Origin: an uncultured Luteimonas sp.
GTDB lineage: Bacteria > Pseudomonadota > Gammaproteobacteria > Xanthomonadales > Xanthomonadaceae
Direction: 5' to 3'
NCBI GenBank assembly: GCA_938008415.1
Contig: CALLKI010000003.1
Span: forward strand, 1 to 5,006
Length of the DNA: 5,006 nt
Numbering within the stretch: position 1 is the stretch's first letter; the number at the start of each line of letters is the position of its first letter. Below, piece by piece: positions 1-5,006 of this stretch. The position numbers and the translations under genes are program-made. Below the pieces are notes generated by a model, which had not been told where the DNA came from, did not search any database, and saw nothing but the letters and a program-made list of their open reading frames with translations.

Positions 1-137
1 AGCATCACCAGCGGCGGACGTTCGGCACAGGCCAGGGCCGGGTCGCCCCAGCGGCGGACGTGGTAGCGCAGGCCGCGCACCGGCACGGTCTGGCTGGTGG
101 ACGGGCACAGGGGAACGTAGGGCTCGAATGGCGTCAT
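1..137 (-). CDS. Alpha/beta hydrolase, N-terminal fragment (runs off the left edge)
   Basis: The first 45 codons of a minus-strand gene are present; the rest lies beyond the window. The ATG at 137-135 opens a protein beginning MTPFEPYVPL. A segment with VRGLRYHVRRWGDP follows, then RPPLVML at the window edge. The pattern of a beta-strand (LRYHVRRWG), a short loop, then PPLVML is the usual lead-in to the oxyanion HGW/HGF turn of alpha/beta-fold hydrolases (esterase, epoxide-hydrolase-like). The catalytic Ser-Asp-His triad would lie outside the window, so substrate and activity cannot be read. An alternative ATG at 148-146 is out of frame. No clear Shine-Dalgarno sequence precedes the start. 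The gene is divergent from the plus-strand ParB-like gene and is probably housekeeping rather than part of the glycan cluster. The family assignment rests on a short N-terminus and is moderately confident. Confidence 0.6.
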   Translation of the reverse strand, partial: MTPFEPYVPLCPSTSQTVPVRGLRYHVRRWGDPALACAERPPLVM

Positions 138-188
138 GGTCGTGACATGTTGACCGAAAACGGCGCATCGTGCCGGCGGCCTGCTCCC

Positions 189-194
189 TATAAT
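189..194 (+). promoter_or_regulatory. Candidate -10 box (TATAAT) of the ParB-like gene
   Basis: A perfect TATAAT lies 27 bp before the ATG at 222, inside the 84-bp gap between two divergent genes. It stands out in a very GC-rich background. No good -35 box lies 15-19 bp upstream. A TTGACC at 150-155 is 33 bp away, too far to pair with it. A start of transcription near 200 would give a leader of about 20 nt. On the opposite strand the same bases read ATTATA, so a role for the divergent hydrolase is conceivable but weaker. Confidence 0.4.
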
Positions 195-221
195 GCGCCG
201 CCGCTTCGACCAGAACCAGAC

Positions 222-1026
222 ATGCCGGGATTGAAGAAGTTGTTGCGCCGGTGGCGAAGCCCCAGGGTCCGCGAACACAGCATCGATGCTCCGATCACCT
301 CGCGCGAGGACGTCGAGAGATGGGCCATGTGGAGCCGCCACGGCGAGAAGGTGGTCCTGCATGTGCCGGTCGAACGCCTCGTGATGCAGGGGCGCTGCGC
401 TACGCGGACACCGTCTCGCATCCGTTCCTCAGGGCCCTGGACGAAGGGGCCAGTGCGCTGCAGGCGTATTACGCCCAACGGCAGCCGCGCTCGTTCTGCG
501 AGTTCTACGGCGTGTCGCCCACGGTGGCGGCGGACGAGCAGGTGCCCTGTTGGGAGCTGCCGTGGCTGCACCGCCTCCGGCGGGGGCCACCCCCCGGTGA
601 GGCCGGCCTGGGTGCCGAGCACGGGGTGTCCTACTACGGGCCGGCGAGCCCCGGAAGGTGGAGGTGGAATACCAGCGGCTGGCCTCGCTGAAGCAGCGCG
701 TGCTCCGGATGGGGTACCTGCCGGAGGTCTACGGCCACATCGTCGGCTTCTTCATGCTGGACGATGCGGGCGAATACCGGTTCTTCGTGCGCGGGGGCAA
801 GCATCGCACCGCGGTGCTGGCGCACCTGGGGCACCGTTCCATCCCGGTGACGTTCAAGCCCGACTGGCCCCGGATGGTGCGCGAGCGCGACGCCGCGTAC
901 TGGCCGCTGGTCGAGGACGGGGTACTGTCGGAGACCGTCGCGCGGGCTGCGTTCCGCCGCTACACCGGCCCCGGGTGGCCGTGGGCGACCACCACCGAGC
1001 CGGAACGTGCCGTGGAGATGGCGTAG
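222..1026 (+). pseudogene. ParB/sulfiredoxin-fold-like protein, interrupted by two -1 frameshifts
   Basis: Three successive plus-strand frames join into one protein of about 268 residues if two missing bases are restored. Frame one starts at the ATG at 222 (MPGLKKLLRRW) and is coherent to LVMQG. The frame then moves by -1 in the G run at 389-392, continuing ALRYADTVSHPF through GVSYYGPASP. It moves by -1 again at about 650-657, continuing KVEVEYQRLASLK to the TAG at 1024-1026. The C-terminal part contains the ParB-like pattern: RLxSLKxxxxxxGY, then GxIxGFxxLDDxGEYRFFVR, then GGKHRTAV (793-816), then a short strand IPVTF. The GxHR box is the signature of the ParB/Srx fold. Related proteins of this layout, with LPW and EHG..GP segments in the middle, occur next to polysaccharide genes; that is my recollection of the family. 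Its biochemical role is unknown to me, and neither DNA partitioning nor nuclease activity should be assumed. It converges on the glycosyltransferase cluster. The breaks may be real decay or base-calling errors in G/C runs. Confidence 0.7.
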
Positions 1027-1191
1027 CTGCCCGTTCCCGCAGGTTCCAGTACCCCGCTGCCGACCCGAGGAGGGCGGCCCGGCGCGTGGTCGTGACGCGG
1101 CCGTGTGTGCATCAGGAGCAGTCCGGAAGAACGGCGAGAGACTGAGCCGGCTGGGCCCTTGCCAGGGAGGAGTCCATCTTCTTTCCCCCCG

Positions 1192-1218
1192 CGAGGGAAC
1201 ACCGCTTCCTGTCCCTCG
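1192..1218 (-). terminator. Possible hairpin terminator at the end of the glycan operon
   Basis: An inverted repeat forms a 9-bp stem (CGAGGG, one bulged A, ACA paired with TGTCCCTCG) around an 8-nt loop at 1202-1209. It begins 14 bp past the stop codon of the last minus-strand gene, a position that fits a terminator between convergent genes. No U-tract follows on either strand, so it is not a classical intrinsic terminator. The rest of the gap 1027-1232 shows no gene or RNA that I can recognise. Confidence 0.3.
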
Positions 1219-1232
1219 GCCGGATCGCCGCG

Positions 1233-2024
1233 TCAGGCCTGGCGGCCGGGGCCGCCCAGCCATTCGCGCTTGAGTTCCCGGGTGGGTACCGGCGAACGCC
1301 AGCGTCCGTGGGCCCAGTCGCGCAGGCGTATGCGCCAGAAGTGGTGGAAGGGGTCGAATGCCTCGTGCATGCGGGGCTCGCCGTGGAACTTCACGATCAC
1401 TGCCTCGTCGACCATCCGGCGCGCCAGCCCGGGATCGCGCCGGCCGGTGCGCACCGCCTGCTTGTAGCTGATCACCTGTCCCGCCGGGAACAGATCGACG
1501 CGCGCCTGTGCGCCCCGCCGGGCGATCACGGCGTGCAGGAACTCCTGGTCGCCCAGGACCTTCTGCGGGTACCGTTCTCCGGCGACGAAGGCGTCGTAGA
1601 CGAAGCGCAGCGGCTGCGGCCGGATGCGCATCACGCTGGAGTTGTAGCCCTCGTGGTGCCAGTCGTCGACGATGACCAGATCCTTGTCGCTGCCCGTGGC
1701 GAACTCGAGCAGCGGCCGCATGGCGCTCCGGATCACCAGCGTGAGGTCGAGGTAGAGGAACTCCTCGAAGGGCAGGTAGGCCGGGTTGAACAGCCCGAGC
1801 TTGCGGGTGGTGGCCCGCATGCCGGGCCGGTCCAGCTCGCTCCAGCCGGCGCAGTCCCGGGTCTCCACGGCCGCCGGCAGCCGACGCGCGCGGTCGGTGT
1901 AGCAATAGAGCTGGAACGGGCGGTCGCAGTGCCGGCCGAGCATCTCGTACATGCGGCTGACGTACTGGTCGCCCAGACCGTAGAAGTCACCCAGTGCGAG
2001 GCAGACGATGGGAAGCGTGGACAC
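1233..2024 (-). CDS. GT8-like glycosyltransferase (nucleotide-diphospho-sugar transferase)
   Basis: A 263-residue protein starting at the GTG at 2024-2022 (MSTLPIVCLALGDFYG) and ending with TGA at 1235-1233. The layout fits a GT-A fold transferase acting on a nucleotide-activated sugar at the cytoplasmic side. It has an N-terminal strand IVCLALGDFYG, then RPFQLYCYTD (35-44), RKLGLFN (74-80), and the metal-site strand EFLYLDLTLVI (88-98). After that come YNSSVMR (127-133), a GDQEFL motif (158-163), an ISYKQ segment (185-189) and FHGEPRMHEA (213-222) near the C-terminus. GDQ, SYK and FHG.P are the conserved landmarks I know from the short GT8-like proteins in LPS and capsule loci. The usual DxD would read DLD, but here it is DLT (93-95). 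The gene starts 9 bp after the preceding stop, with no clear Shine-Dalgarno, which suggests translational coupling. It is the last gene of the minus-strand run. Donor and acceptor sugars are unknown. Confidence 0.82.
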   Translation of the reverse strand: MSTLPIVCLALGDFYGLGDQYVSRMYEMLGRHCDRPFQLYCYTDRARRLPAAVETRDCAGWSELDRPGMRATTRKLGLFNPAYLPFEEFLYLDLTLVIRSAMRPLLEFATGSDKDLVIVDDWHHEGYNSSVMRIRPQPLRFVYDAFVAGERYPQKVLGDQEFLHAVIARRGAQARVDLFPAGQVISYKQAVRTGRRDPGLARRMVDEAVIVKFHGEPRMHEAFDPFHHFWRIRLRDWAHGRWRSPVPTRELKREWLGGPGRQA

Positions 2025-2033
2025 GGGTGCAGT

Positions 2034-2900
2034 CTAGCGGGAGGCTTGCAACGATTCCTGCCGCAGGCGCTGCAGGTCTTCGGGGCGGTAGGTGGCTGCG
2101 AGCTGGCGGTCGTTGCCGCCGCCCTGGACGTTGTGGCGGTTCAGCGCACTTTTCTGGGTGCCGCGGATCTCCACGAAATGCACCGCCTGTTCGCGGACCT
2201 GGCGCACGCGGTAGCCGTGGCGCAGCGCCTGCGCGTGCAGCCAGATGTCGTCGGCCGAGGGGCACAGGTCGACGAAGGCGTCGCCCGCCTCCTTGAGCAC
2301 CTGCTGGAACGCCGGGGGATGGACCACGCCGGAGACGCCGGTGGCGAAGTGCAGGTGGCTGGGCTGGCTGCTGCTGCATTCGGGCCAGTCGTCGTACGGC
2401 GCGAAGCCGGTGTCGGTGAGGCGGATCCGCTTGGCGCGCAGGCAGTTGATCACGTCCGGATGCGCCGCGTAGGCCCGCATCAGCTCGGCCAGCCAGTACT
2501 TCGCGTAGATGACGTCGTCGTCGGCGGTGACCAGCGGACGGTCGAAGCCGCCGTGCCCCTGCACGTAAGGGTAGTACTTCTTGTGCGGCCCGTAGTTCCT
2601 GCAATAGCGGATCTCCAGCCCGCGCCTGGCGAGCCGCTGCAGGCTCACCGGCAGGCCGAGGTCCCGCTCGGCTTCGTCGATCCACAGGATCAGGCGCGAG
2701 GGCCGCAGGCGGCCGCGGCCGATCGATTCGATGGCCTTGTAGACGATGGGGATGCGCGGGCCGAAGGTGGTCAGCGAGACCACCGGCCCGGCGGGATCCA
2801 GCAGCGGGTCGTTGCACGTCAGGTTGCGGTGGAACATCCGCACCGAGCCGATGTGCGAAAGCAGCCTGTTTTTCTTGTGCAGGGCAAACGGGTTTCTCAT
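2034..2900 (-). CDS. GT-A-type glycosyltransferase with a DDD motif
   Basis: A 288-residue protein from the ATG at 2900-2898 (MRNPFALHKK) to TAG at 2036-2034. Recognisable blocks, in order: VVSLTTFGPR (40-49), a nucleotide-binding-type first strand; AIESIGRGRLRPSRLILWID (56-75); GLEIRYC (94-100); GPHKKYYPYV (104-113); TADDDVIYAKYWL (125-137), the likely metal and sugar-nucleotide site; ATGVSGVVHPPAF (186-198); CPSADDIWLHAQAL (213-226), with a second acidic pair; and a C-terminal ALNRHNVQGGGNDRQL (252-267). This is the arrangement of a well-populated family of bacterial surface-glycan glycosyltransferases that are usually annotated only as glycosyltransferase. There is no signal peptide or membrane segment, so it is a soluble or peripheral cytoplasmic enzyme. 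It lies 42 bp after the pyruvyl transferase-like gene and 9 bp before the GT8-like gene. Only a weak purine stretch (GAAAAAG) precedes the start. The sugar specificity cannot be read from the sequence. Confidence 0.83.
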   Translation of the reverse strand: MRNPFALHKKNRLLSHIGSVRMFHRNLTCNDPLLDPAGPVVSLTTFGPRIPIVYKAIESIGRGRLRPSRLILWIDEAERDLGLPVSLQRLARRGLEIRYCRNYGPHKKYYPYVQGHGGFDRPLVTADDDVIYAKYWLAELMRAYAAHPDVINCLRAKRIRLTDTGFAPYDDWPECSSSQPSHLHFATGVSGVVHPPAFQQVLKEAGDAFVDLCPSADDIWLHAQALRHGYRVRQVREQAVHFVEIRGTQKSALNRHNVQGGGNDRQLAATYRPEDLQRLRQESLQASR

Positions 2901-2942
2901 CTTTTTCGAACGGATCGGTCCACCCGCTCCGTGTCCGGCGAC

Positions 2943-3959
2943 TCAGGCAAACACGTCGCGCCACAGCGCGGCGACGGCGTCCTGCTGTTGCTGGAGGTAG
3001 TCGTCGAGCCGCTCCGACTCTTCGGGGCTGTAGGCGGCGGCCTGGACGACGTCCTGGGCGCGCAGGCCGAGCCGCAGCACGTCGGGCAGCCCGGTGACCT
3101 TGCGCCTGGCGATGTCCAGGCCCGCATCGGCCAGCACGTAGTCGATCTTGCCGGTGTTGGACGCGCGGTAGAGGAAGGGCACGCGGTTGTGCAGGCAATA
3201 CATCACGGCGTGGAAGCGTCCGGTGATCACGACACCGGCCCGGCGGACGGTGTCGTGGAACGTGGCACGGGACTGGTGCCGCACCAGGTCGAGCAGCAGG
3301 CCGGGGCGGGGCTGCAGGCGGACCACGCTGCGCGCGAAGGCGCGTGCAGCGGCGCGCAACGGCAGGTTCTTGCGCGAGCCGAAGCGGAACTCCTTGACGC
3401 AGGCGTAGCGCGCGTTGAAGTGTTGCCCGATCTCGACGAGTGCCGCGGTGGCGTCTTCCAGCACCGAGTCGGTGATCACGATGTCCGTGGCCGAGGCCGG
3501 GCGTTCGATGCGGGGGAACGACTGCAGGCTGAGGTCGCCGACCACCCGAGTCGACACCTGCGGGCACTGCCGCGCGAAGGTCCGTTGCGCCTGGGACTCG
3601 CGGAAGCACAGCAGGTCGCAGCGGGCGAGCAGGTTGGCCGTCACCTGCGAATTCGCGTCGTAGCAGCTGTTGAGCAGCACGACGCGCTTGCCCCATTCCT
3701 TGGCGACCGCCGCGAAGTGCGCGAGGTTCTTGCACCCCCGGCTGTCACCGTGCATCGTGCCTTCACCGTTGATGAGGACGAGGTCGGCGCGCGCCAGCAG
3801 GCGTTCGTAGTCCCGGCCGGTGATCTCCGTGCTGACCGGGTGACTCGCCACCTCGGTGTAGCCGTGCCGCCGGGCGGCTTCGCGGATGGTGCGCATCACC
3901 GCGTCGCTGCCGACGTGCAGGTCCGGGGTGGTGTCATTGACGATGCAATAGGACTTCAT
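2943..3959 (-). CDS. Polysaccharide pyruvyl transferase family protein
   Basis: A 338-residue protein from the ATG at 3959-3957 (MKSYCIVNDTT) to TGA at 2945-2943. The start was chosen because family-like sequence begins right there: a strand YCIVND, then HVGSDAVMRTIREAARRHGY (15-34). Upstream codons in the same frame are Arg/Pro/Gly-rich shadow sequence of the neighbouring gene. Other landmarks are LVLINGEGTMHGD (60-72), VVLLNSCY (93-100), LLCFRES (116-122), VVGDLSL (139-145), VITGRFHAVMYCL (244-256) with the GRFH block typical of the family, and PFLYRASNTGKID (261-273). The length is normal for PF04230. Known members transfer pyruvate from phosphoenolpyruvate to form a ketal on a sugar, but the family is broad and some members may do other group transfers. 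The gene starts 20 bp after the sialyltransferase-like gene and lies in the same probable operon. There is no secretion signal, so a cytoplasmic site before polymer export is likely. Confidence 0.85.
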   Translation of the reverse strand: MKSYCIVNDTTPDLHVGSDAVMRTIREAARRHGYTEVASHPVSTEITGRDYERLLARADLVLINGEGTMHGDSRGCKNLAHFAAVAKEWGKRVVLLNSCYDANSQVTANLLARCDLLCFRESQAQRTFARQCPQVSTRVVGDLSLQSFPRIERPASATDIVITDSVLEDATAALVEIGQHFNARYACVKEFRFGSRKNLPLRAAARAFARSVVRLQPRPGLLLDLVRHQSRATFHDTVRRAGVVITGRFHAVMYCLHNRVPFLYRASNTGKIDYVLADAGLDIARRKVTGLPDVLRLGLRAQDVVQAAAYSPEESERLDDYLQQQQDAVAALWRDVFA

Positions 3960-3979
3960 GAGACGACGTGATGCCGGGG

Positions 3980-4606
3980 TCACCGCTCCAGGAAGACCAG
4001 CCGGCCTTCCCGTTCGAGCTGTTCGGCGTAGGCCCGCTCGGCGGACCAGGGGTGGCCTTTCCAGCCCTGGAAGCCGAACCCTGCCAGGGCGATCCGGTGT
4101 TCGGCCAGGCGCGGGTCGCGCACCATGTGCGCGAGGGCCATCCCCCCGGAGCTGGGCACCCACAGCGGCATGGCCCGGGCCAGTTCACGGTAGCCCGGCC
4201 GCGCGCGCACGTAGGCCCGTACCTCCTCGTAGACACGGGCCGGCATGGGCTGGCATGTCAGGCCGTGGCGGGCCAGCACGGCGGCCAGGGCGCGCGAACG
4301 GTCCACGCCGGTGCCGCGCTTGCCGCGCAGCAGGCAGTGCAGCTGGCGCCACAGCGACACGGGCGGATAGCTGAAGACGATTTCCTTCGCCCCGCAGGCG
4401 GCCAGCGTGCGGTGCAGCTCCTCGGAGCGGATGAAGCGCCGCGCGACGCCGCCGGTGTTGCACAGGTAGACCCGGTCCGTGCGCGTGCCGTACTCGGCGC
4501 CCCAGGCGGCGCAGGTGTTGATGCGCGCGACGAAGTCCGCCCGGTCGATGTCGTCAGACAGGTCCCGCCGCGCCGGGGCATTGCCGACCAGAACCGCCCA
4601 CTTCAT
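3980..4606 (-). CDS. Small sialyltransferase (GT29)-like glycosyltransferase
   Basis: A 208-residue protein from the ATG at 4606-4604 (MKWAVLVGNA) to TGA at 3982-3980. The start is supported because the conserved strand AVLVGNAP begins at residue 4. The N-terminal block has VGNAP (7-11), DLSDDIDRADFVARIN (15-30), GTRTD (40-44) and LCNTG (48-52). It matches the shape of sialyl motif L: GN.P, ID..D.V.R.N, then G.RTD. The C-terminal block has VPSSGGMALAH (150-160) and IALAGFGFQGWKGH (172-185), like motif S. H185-x4-E190 then matches motif VS (HxxxxE). Eukaryotic GT29 enzymes use these motifs to bind CMP-sialic acid. Short bacterial relatives are annotated variously, including as urease operon accessory protein, and their activity is mostly untested. 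There is no membrane anchor or signal peptide. The protein is shorter than animal sialyltransferases and lacks their stem region. It lies 20 bp before the pyruvyl transferase-like gene. The fold is likely; the donor sugar is uncertain. Confidence 0.72.
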   Translation of the reverse strand: MKWAVLVGNAPARRDLSDDIDRADFVARINTCAAWGAEYGTRTDRVYLCNTGGVARRFIRSEELHRTLAACGAKEIVFSYPPVSLWRQLHCLLRGKRGTGVDRSRALAAVLARHGLTCQPMPARVYEEVRAYVRARPGYRELARAMPLWVPSSGGMALAHMVRDPRLAEHRIALAGFGFQGWKGHPWSAERAYAEQLEREGRLVFLER

Positions 4607-4634
4607 GGCATGTGCTCGCAGCAAGACGCCGGGG

Positions 4635-4648
4635 CGCGCCCGGGCGCG
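4635..4648. repeat. 14-nt perfect GC palindrome in the intergenic gap
   Basis: CGCGCCCGGGCGCG is a perfect palindrome in the 161-bp gap (4607-4767) between the partial upstream gene and the GT29-like gene. A second short inverted repeat, a 6-bp stem with a 3-nt loop, lies at 4671-4685. Neither is followed by a U-tract. I see no promoter or convincing Shine-Dalgarno in this gap. In such GC-rich DNA both may be chance. Confidence 0.3.
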
Positions 4649-4670
4649 GGACGCGGGTGGCCGCAGCGTC

Positions 4671-4685
4671 GCCGGGCGGCCCGGC
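4671..4685. other. Short GC hairpin in the intergenic gap
   Basis: GCCGGG and CCCGGC pair around a CGG loop, 82 bp past the stop codon of the partial upstream gene. It could slow or end transcription of that gene or shape the leader of the next one. It has no T-run and is short, so the call is weak. Confidence 0.2.
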
Positions 4686-4767
4686 CGATGGCTCCGGAGG
4701 CACCGGTGGGAAATGCTTGCATGGATCGGCAGAGGAGGTCGGTGGTCCGCGATTGTGCCTGTTCCGT

Positions 4768-5006
4768 TCAGTGGACCAGCACGCCGGCGGCCCGGAACGC
4801 CGCGGCCATGTCGCGTCGCTCGCCGTTGGACTTGAAGCGCACCCGGTCCCAGCCGAACGCGGCGACGGTCGTGCCTGTGCCGTAGAGCTGCTTGGCGAAC
4901 AGCAGGGCCGACGAACGCACCCCGGCGATGGCATCGAAGCGCTCGTGCGCAAGCCACAGCTCGAGCGGCTCGTCCAGCTCCAGCACCTCGTAGCCGGGGC
5001 GCCACA
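4768..5006 (-). CDS. C-terminal fragment of a possible polysialyltransferase-type glycosyltransferase
   Basis: The last 79 residues of a minus-strand gene whose start lies beyond the right edge; it ends with TGA at 4770-4768. The visible part reads WRPGYEVLELDEPLELWL, then HERFDAIAGVRSSALLFAKQ, LYGTGTTVAAFGWDR, and ends AAGVLVH. A DEPLELWL segment (like P.E.ll), followed about 15 residues later by GVRSSALL, then a small-residue loop and a strand, resembles the C-terminal donor-binding half of GT-B bacterial sialyl- and polysialyltransferases (GT38/GT52-like), where an SS/ST motif is conserved. That comparison is from memory and covers only the tail, so other GT-B enzymes remain possible. The catalytic D/E-D/E-G and HP motifs would lie outside the window. 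The GT29-like gene follows 161 bp downstream in the same direction. Confidence 0.45.
   Translation of the reverse strand, partial: WRPGYEVLELDEPLELWLAHERFDAIAGVRSSALLFAKQLYGTGTTVAAFGWDRVRFKSNGERRDMAAAFRAAGVLVH

Noticed and set aside
8..61. 14-nt direct repeat ccagcggcggacgt at 8-21 and 48-61
   Set aside because: Both copies lie inside the hydrolase coding region, in different frames (HVRRW and ERPPL), with no surrounding repeat structure. It is most likely chance in GC-rich sequence.
150..155. TTGACC as a -35 box for the ParB-like gene
   Set aside because: It is 33 bp from the only good -10 box (189-194), and no -10-like sequence lies 16-18 bp downstream of it.
960..1467. Several short open frames in the convergent gap and its flanks, on both strands
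   Set aside because: None has a family-like pattern, a ribosome binding site or balanced composition, and they overlap the ends of better-supported genes.
1308..3971. An open plus-strand frame of 887 codons spanning three genes
   Set aside because: It runs antisense to three intergenic-separated, motif-bearing genes and has low-complexity Ala/Val/Gly/Asp-rich composition. Long antisense frames without stops are expected in DNA with G/C third positions. No domain is visible in it.
3960..4163. N-terminal extension of the pyruvyl transferase-like protein to an upstream start
   Set aside because: The extra 68 codons are Arg/Pro/Gly-rich shadow sequence of the overlapping GT29-like gene. Conserved sequence begins exactly at the ATG at 3959.
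4607..5005. N-terminal extension of the GT29-like protein through the gap
   Set aside because: The frame is open but Arg/Ala/Pro-rich with no family pattern, and it overlaps the coding frame of the partial upstream gene. The VGNAP strand starts right after the ATG at 4606.

Overview
This is a GC-rich window, strongly biased to G/C at third codon positions, and it looks like a proteobacterial chromosome. The reading frames, especially the alpha/beta-hydrolase N-terminus and the ParB-like protein, resemble families I associate with Xanthomonadaceae/Lysobacteraceae (Lysobacter/Luteimonas-type). That placement is from memory and is not proven here. The window reads as one edge of a cell-surface glycan (LPS, capsule or exopolysaccharide) gene cluster.

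Layout: (1) 1-137, minus strand: the first 45 codons of a probable alpha/beta hydrolase that runs off the left edge. (2) 138-221: a short divergent intergenic region with a perfect TATAAT. (3) 222-1026, plus strand: a ParB/sulfiredoxin-fold-like protein broken by two one-base deletions. (4) 1027-1232: a 206-bp convergent gap with no gene and one bulged hairpin near the end of the minus-strand cluster. (5) 1233-5006, minus strand, transcribed right to left: the C-terminal end of a possible polysialyltransferase-type enzyme (5006-4768), a 161-bp gap, a small sialyltransferase(GT29)-like protein (4606-3980), a polysaccharide pyruvyl transferase-family protein (3959-2943), a GT-A-type glycosyltransferase with a triple-Asp motif (2900-2034), and a GT8-like nucleotide-diphospho-sugar transferase (2024-1233). 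The last four genes are 20, 42 and 9 bp apart and probably form one transcription unit.

Working together, the minus-strand genes would add sugars and possibly pyruvyl ketals to a surface polymer. The upstream pair with sialyltransferase-like features raises the possibility of a sialic-acid-like (nonulosonic) or other acidic sugar component, but no sugar-nucleotide synthesis gene is visible to confirm this. The most notable points are the compact GT29-like protein carrying recognisable L, S and VS sialyl-motif signatures, and the doubly frameshifted ParB-fold gene facing the glycan cluster. I found no RNA gene, CRISPR array, transposon or attachment site.
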